Source: Thainema sp966674685
GTDB lineage: Bacteria; Cyanobacteriota; Cyanobacteriia; Phormidesmidales; Phormidesmidaceae
NCBI GenBank assembly: GCA_966674685.1
Contig: CBKWJC010000029.1
Location: 4,937-68,936 of the forward strand
Reading direction: 5' to 3'
DNA length: 64,000 bases
The position numbers and the translations under genes are program-made. Under the pieces are notes generated by a model. It worked only from the letters and a program-made list of their open reading frames with translations. It had not been told where the DNA came from and searched no databases. Each line of letters opens with the position of its first letter. Position 1 is the first letter of the stretch. Positions 61,275 to 64,000 of this stretch are shown piece by piece.

Positions 61275-62378
61275 ATGGCAAGGTTCAGTTTCAAGAGACG
61301 CAGCGTTTTAACCACACTTGCAGGATTGGCGTTTTTAGCAGCAGTAGGCTGTAGCACCAATCAGTCTGCTTCTACGAGTACTGATGGCGAGGCGGCTGCA
61401 CCAGATGCTGATTCAGCCGGAGAGATCGTTAATATATACTCTTCGCGCCACTACGACACGGATACGGCTCTGTATGAGGACTTTACAGCGGAAACCGGGA
61501 TTGAGGTCAACCTGATTGAAGGCGATGCTGATGAGCTGATTGAGCGAATTAAGTCTGAGGGAGCCAACAGCCCCGCTGATGTGTTCATCACCGTAGATGC
61601 TGGACGGCTCTGGCGGGCAGAGCAGGAGGGCCTTCTTCAAACCTCTTCTTCACAGGTGCTAGAGGAGCGCATCCCTGCTAATCTGCGTCATCCCGAAGGC
61701 TATTGGTATGGCCTGACCAAGCGAGCACGAGTCATCGTTTACAACACGGACACGGTCGATCCAACTGAACTGTCTACCTACGAAGCTCTGGCTGAACCCC
61801 AGTGGGCAGGCCGCGTTTGCATTCGCAGCTCCGGTAATATCTACAACCAGTCCCTCGTTGGTTCGATGGTTGAAACGATGGGCACAGAAGAAACCGAGAA
61901 ATGGGTCACAGGTTTGGTGAACAACCTGGCGCGGGAGCCGGAAGGTGGTGACACCGACCAAATTAAGGCCGTGGCTTCTGGTCAGTGTGATGTAGCGGTT
62001 GTGAACCACTACTACTGGGCCCGGATGGCAAAGTCAGAGGATGCCGCAGATCAGCAAGTCACGGAGCAGACTGGGGTCTTTTTCCCCAATCAGGGTGAAG
62101 GGGAACGAGGCACTCATGTGAATATCAGCGGTGCTGGTGTGGTGGCAAATGCACCCAATAAGGAAAATGCGATCGCATTTATCGAATTTCTCTCCAGTCC
62201 CGAAGCGCAGGAGATCTTCGCCCAAGGGAACAACGAGTATCCGGTTGTAGAAGGCGTCAAGGTCGATCCGATTGTGTCGGAGCTAGGTAACTATAAGGAA
62301 GACTCCGTCAACGTTTCAGCCTATGGGCAGAACAACCCAGAAGTTGTCAAAATTGTTGACCGGGCTGGCTGGAAGTAA
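61275..62378 (+). CDS. futA: Ferric iron ABC transporter substrate-binding protein
   Basis: 367 residues. The signal FKRRSVLTTLAGLAFLAAVGC has twin Arg and a lipobox-like Cys at about 26, so Tat export of a folded lipoprotein is possible, as for FutA2. The binding domain starts IVNIYSSRHYDTDTALYEDF, the FutA/IdiA signature, and carries Tyr residues near the C-terminal half (NHYYWARM) that would hold Fe3+. It captures ferric iron in the periplasm and hands it to FutB/FutC. Only the ATPase gene is nearby. Confidence 0.92.
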   Translation: MARFSFKRRSVLTTLAGLAFLAAVGCSTNQSASTSTDGEAAAPDADSAGEIVNIYSSRHYDTDTALYEDFTAETGIEVNLIEGDADELIERIKSEGANSPADVFITVDAGRLWRAEQEGLLQTSSSQVLEERIPANLRHPEGYWYGLTKRARVIVYNTDTVDPTELSTYEALAEPQWAGRVCIRSSGNIYNQSLVGSMVETMGTEETEKWVTGLVNNLAREPEGGDTDQIKAVASGQCDVAVVNHYYWARMAKSEDAADQQVTEQTGVFFPNQGEGERGTHVNISGAGVVANAPNKENAIAFIEFLSSPEAQEIFAQGNNEYPVVEGVKVDPIVSELGNYKEDSVNVSAYGQNNPEVVKIVDRAGWK

Positions 62379-62397
62379 GCGCCATACAGACACATCG

Positions 62398-62444
62398 GTA
62401 GGAGCAAGTAGGGGCAAATAGCATTCGCCCCTACTTGCTCCTAC
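62398..62444 (+). repeat. Hairpin GTAGGAGCAAGTAGGGGC after futA
   Basis: The 18-bp arms GTAGGAGCAAGTAGGGGC and complement, 19 bp after the futA stop. The inner GGGGC...CATTCGCCCC matches the ends of the 3473-3674 repeat. It may also end the futA transcript. Confidence 0.7.
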
Positions 62445-62510
62445 CCAATACGCCTCAAAAATCTCTTTCCCGGTTAAAAAGAGTTGAGGATTGGGTGATC
62501 CCAGTTGTTG

Positions 62511-62583
62511 TTGAGAATAATTTCAGCAATACTCCTTTAATAATGAGGCGTATTTGAGATCTTTATTGAGGATTAATTTCATT
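62511..62583 (+). promoter_or_regulatory. Repeated TTGAGxATxAATTTCA motif between futA and futC
   Basis: TTGAGAATAATTTCAGC at 62511 and TTGAGGATTAATTTCATT at 62566 are related AT-rich motifs 55 bp apart. They could be binding sites for an iron regulator (Fur or IdiB-type) acting on the region before the ATPase gene. This is inferred from position and base mix. The rest of 62379-62817 shows no gene. Confidence 0.35.
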
Positions 62584-62817
62584 AAGTAGGGAGAGATGTT
62601 ACGGTATCAAAGGGAAGACTAACGACAGAAGCTCTAAGCAAATGTCTCTTCTTTCTGATTGCTGCTAGGCTGATTCAGATAACGCTGGATGCGGCTAGAT
62701 AGATGCGATCGCATAGTTTTTAAAAAATTGAGTAATTATTAATCGTCATTTCGCTAATTTCTAACTTATAAATTTCCACTTTATTTAATTTTTCCTTCAC
62801 GCTTGCACACAGTTTAT

Positions 62818-63978
62818 ATGACTCAGCCTGTCGTTCTTCGTTTAGATAGCATCACCAAGCAGTACACATCCAGCAGTCTACCTGCGGTTGATCGAGTGAG
62901 TCTAACGCTGCATCAGGGAGAATTGCTATCGCTGCTAGGGCCATCAGGCTGTGGTAAAACGACCCTGCTGCGGCTAATTGCAGGCTTCGAACGCACAAAA
63001 ACGGGTCAGATTAATCTAGCTAACCTGACAGTCGATGGTCATGGTGCTTGGTTGCCACCAGAGCAGCGAGATGTTGGTATCGTATTTCAGGACTACGCTC
63101 TGTTTCCCCATTTGACGGTTTACAAGAACGTCGCCTTTGGGCTGAAGCAAAAATCTCGGCGGCTGAGCGATCGCGAAATTCGCTTGCGGGCAATGGATGC
63201 GATCGCGCTGGTGGATTTGCAGGGATTGGAACATCGCTACCCCCACGAGCTATCTGGCGGACAGCAGCAGCGGGTTGCTCTAGCACGGGCATTAGCGCCT
63301 CGTCCTAACCTCATTCTGCTAGACGAACCGTTTAGTAACCTTGATGTAGAAGTGCGACTCTTTCTGCGGCAGAAAGTGCGCGAAGTGCTCAAGTCTACGG
63401 GCACAACTGCCGTATTCGTCACCCACGACCAAGAAGAAGCCCTTGCCATCTCCGATCGGGTGGGCGTCATGCGCCAGGGCCACCTAGAGCAAATCGGCAC
63501 ACCAGAAGAACTGTATCAGCAGCCTGCCTCGCGCTTTGTGGCGGGTTTCGTCACCCAGGCCAACTTCCTGCCCGCCCGTCGTCAAGGCCAGCTCTGGCAA
63601 ACGGAAGTCGGCAACTTTGCTGTAGACGTGCTGCCCCAAGCCGATGCTGGCCACCAGCAGCGAGCAGGCGCTGCACTACATTCTCCCAGTCAGTCAGAGT
63701 ATGAAGGCGACTTGATGATTCGCCAGGAAGACCTCCAGCTTGAACTGGACAATCAGAGTACCGTTCTAATCTGCGATCGCCAATTTCTGGGGCGGGAATA
63801 TCGCTACTGCCTGCAAATGCCTTCAGGCCGAGAACTGCACGCCCGTACTCCTGTGCGATCGCCCTTGCCCGTCGGTAGTCGAGTACGGATAAAGCTAGCC
63901 CATCAAGTCTTTCAATTCTTTCCCTACACGCTGGCTCGATCATCTCTTGATTCAGTTGCCCAATTAAAAGCAAGCTAG
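62818..63978 (+). CDS. futC: Ferric iron ABC transporter ATP-binding protein
   Basis: 386 residues. The ATPase domain has Walker A GPSGCGKTT near 43, the Q-loop VFQDYALFPHLTVYKNVAFG near 91, the signature LSGGQQQRVALARAL near 145, Walker B LILLDEPFSNLD near 165 and the H-loop VFVTHDQEEA near 200. A TOBE-like regulatory domain fills the C-terminus (about 245-386). It powers ferric iron import. The ATG at 62818 (MTQPVV) is preferred over a TTG five codons earlier. No permease gene (FutB) is seen before the window ends. Confidence 0.9.
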   Translation: MTQPVVLRLDSITKQYTSSSLPAVDRVSLTLHQGELLSLLGPSGCGKTTLLRLIAGFERTKTGQINLANLTVDGHGAWLPPEQRDVGIVFQDYALFPHLTVYKNVAFGLKQKSRRLSDREIRLRAMDAIALVDLQGLEHRYPHELSGGQQQRVALARALAPRPNLILLDEPFSNLDVEVRLFLRQKVREVLKSTGTTAVFVTHDQEEALAISDRVGVMRQGHLEQIGTPEELYQQPASRFVAGFVTQANFLPARRQGQLWQTEVGNFAVDVLPQADAGHQQRAGAALHSPSQSEYEGDLMIRQEDLQLELDNQSTVLICDRQFLGREYRYCLQMPSGRELHARTPVRSPLPVGSRVRIKLAHQVFQFFPYTLARSSLDSVAQLKAS

Positions 63979-64000
63979 AATTATCAAAGAAATCCTTGAA

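Overview
The window is a cyanobacterial chromosome segment. The palindrome GCGATCGC (HIP1, typical of many cyanobacterial genomes) recurs dozens of times inside and between genes. Other cyanobacterial marks are a PEP-CTERM/XDP2-type surface protein, an SLH protein, the FutA/FutC iron-uptake proteins, DUF4168, fasciclin and DUF4126 proteins, and cyanobacterial-type sensors. A non-heterocystous filamentous lineage (Leptolyngbya/Phormidium-like) is my guess from gene style; nothing here fixes the genus. I see no rRNA, tRNA, CRISPR array or intact transposase.

Layout. 0-9.4 kb: a polytopic membrane protein, an NlpC/P60 endopeptidase divergent from a serine hydrolase, an allophanate-hydrolase-C-like protein divergent from an M20 carbamoylase, a TPR glycosyltransferase, a zinc-ribbon/HSDR_N nuclease-like protein and a Cys-rich copper-type protein. 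9.8-14.8 kb: an SLH protein with an Asp-only tail, then an APC permease fused to a histidine kinase and overlapping an APH-fold kinase gene. 15-18.6 kb: an accessory island with an AIPR-family protein, an inverted-repeat element, HIP1-bounded duplicates of the oxoprolinase 3' end, and a VapC-type toxin-antitoxin pair. 18.6-22.9 kb: an oxoprolinase/hydantoinase gene broken at an in-gene octamer repeat, then guanine deaminase. 23-28.5 kb: a PEP-CTERM protein, hisH, rsmD, a YqeY protein, prs and an FAD oxidoreductase. 28.7-32.9 kb: a ParA/MinD-like ATPase, glutaminase and a dCache-HAMP-PAS-PAS sensor in a row. 33-40.9 kb: an exported and redox set (DUF4168, fasciclin lipoprotein, NADPH-oxidase-like reductase, small membrane protein, lipoprotein, diheme cytochrome c). 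41-53 kb: housekeeping genes (EVE protein, LptA-like, GNAT, DUF309, glmM, DUF4126, ppiB, LapA-like protein, carA, retropepsin-like lipoprotein). 53.5-64 kb: a PlsY-like/PEP-synthase-like fusion, hisG, carB and the iron genes futA and futC.

How genes may work together. Four genes (AH_C-like protein, M20 carbamoylase, HyuAB oxoprolinase, guanine deaminase) point to turnover of cyclic amide or purine nitrogen. carA, carB, prs, hisH and hisG supply pyrimidine, PRPP and histidine pathways from scattered sites. futA and futC are the binding protein and ATPase of a ferric importer, with no permease gene in view.

The intergenic regions are unusually rich in long, nearly perfect hairpins and small inverted-repeat elements. 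Several form families within the window: a 106-bp element in two opposite copies, a three-member hairpin family with a shared left flank, and a CACATCTTGCACC-ended element. The most distinctive protein-level items are the permease-kinase fusion, the PlsY-like/PEP-synthase fusion with degenerate PlsY motifs, and the repeat-broken oxoprolinase next to duplicates of its own tail.
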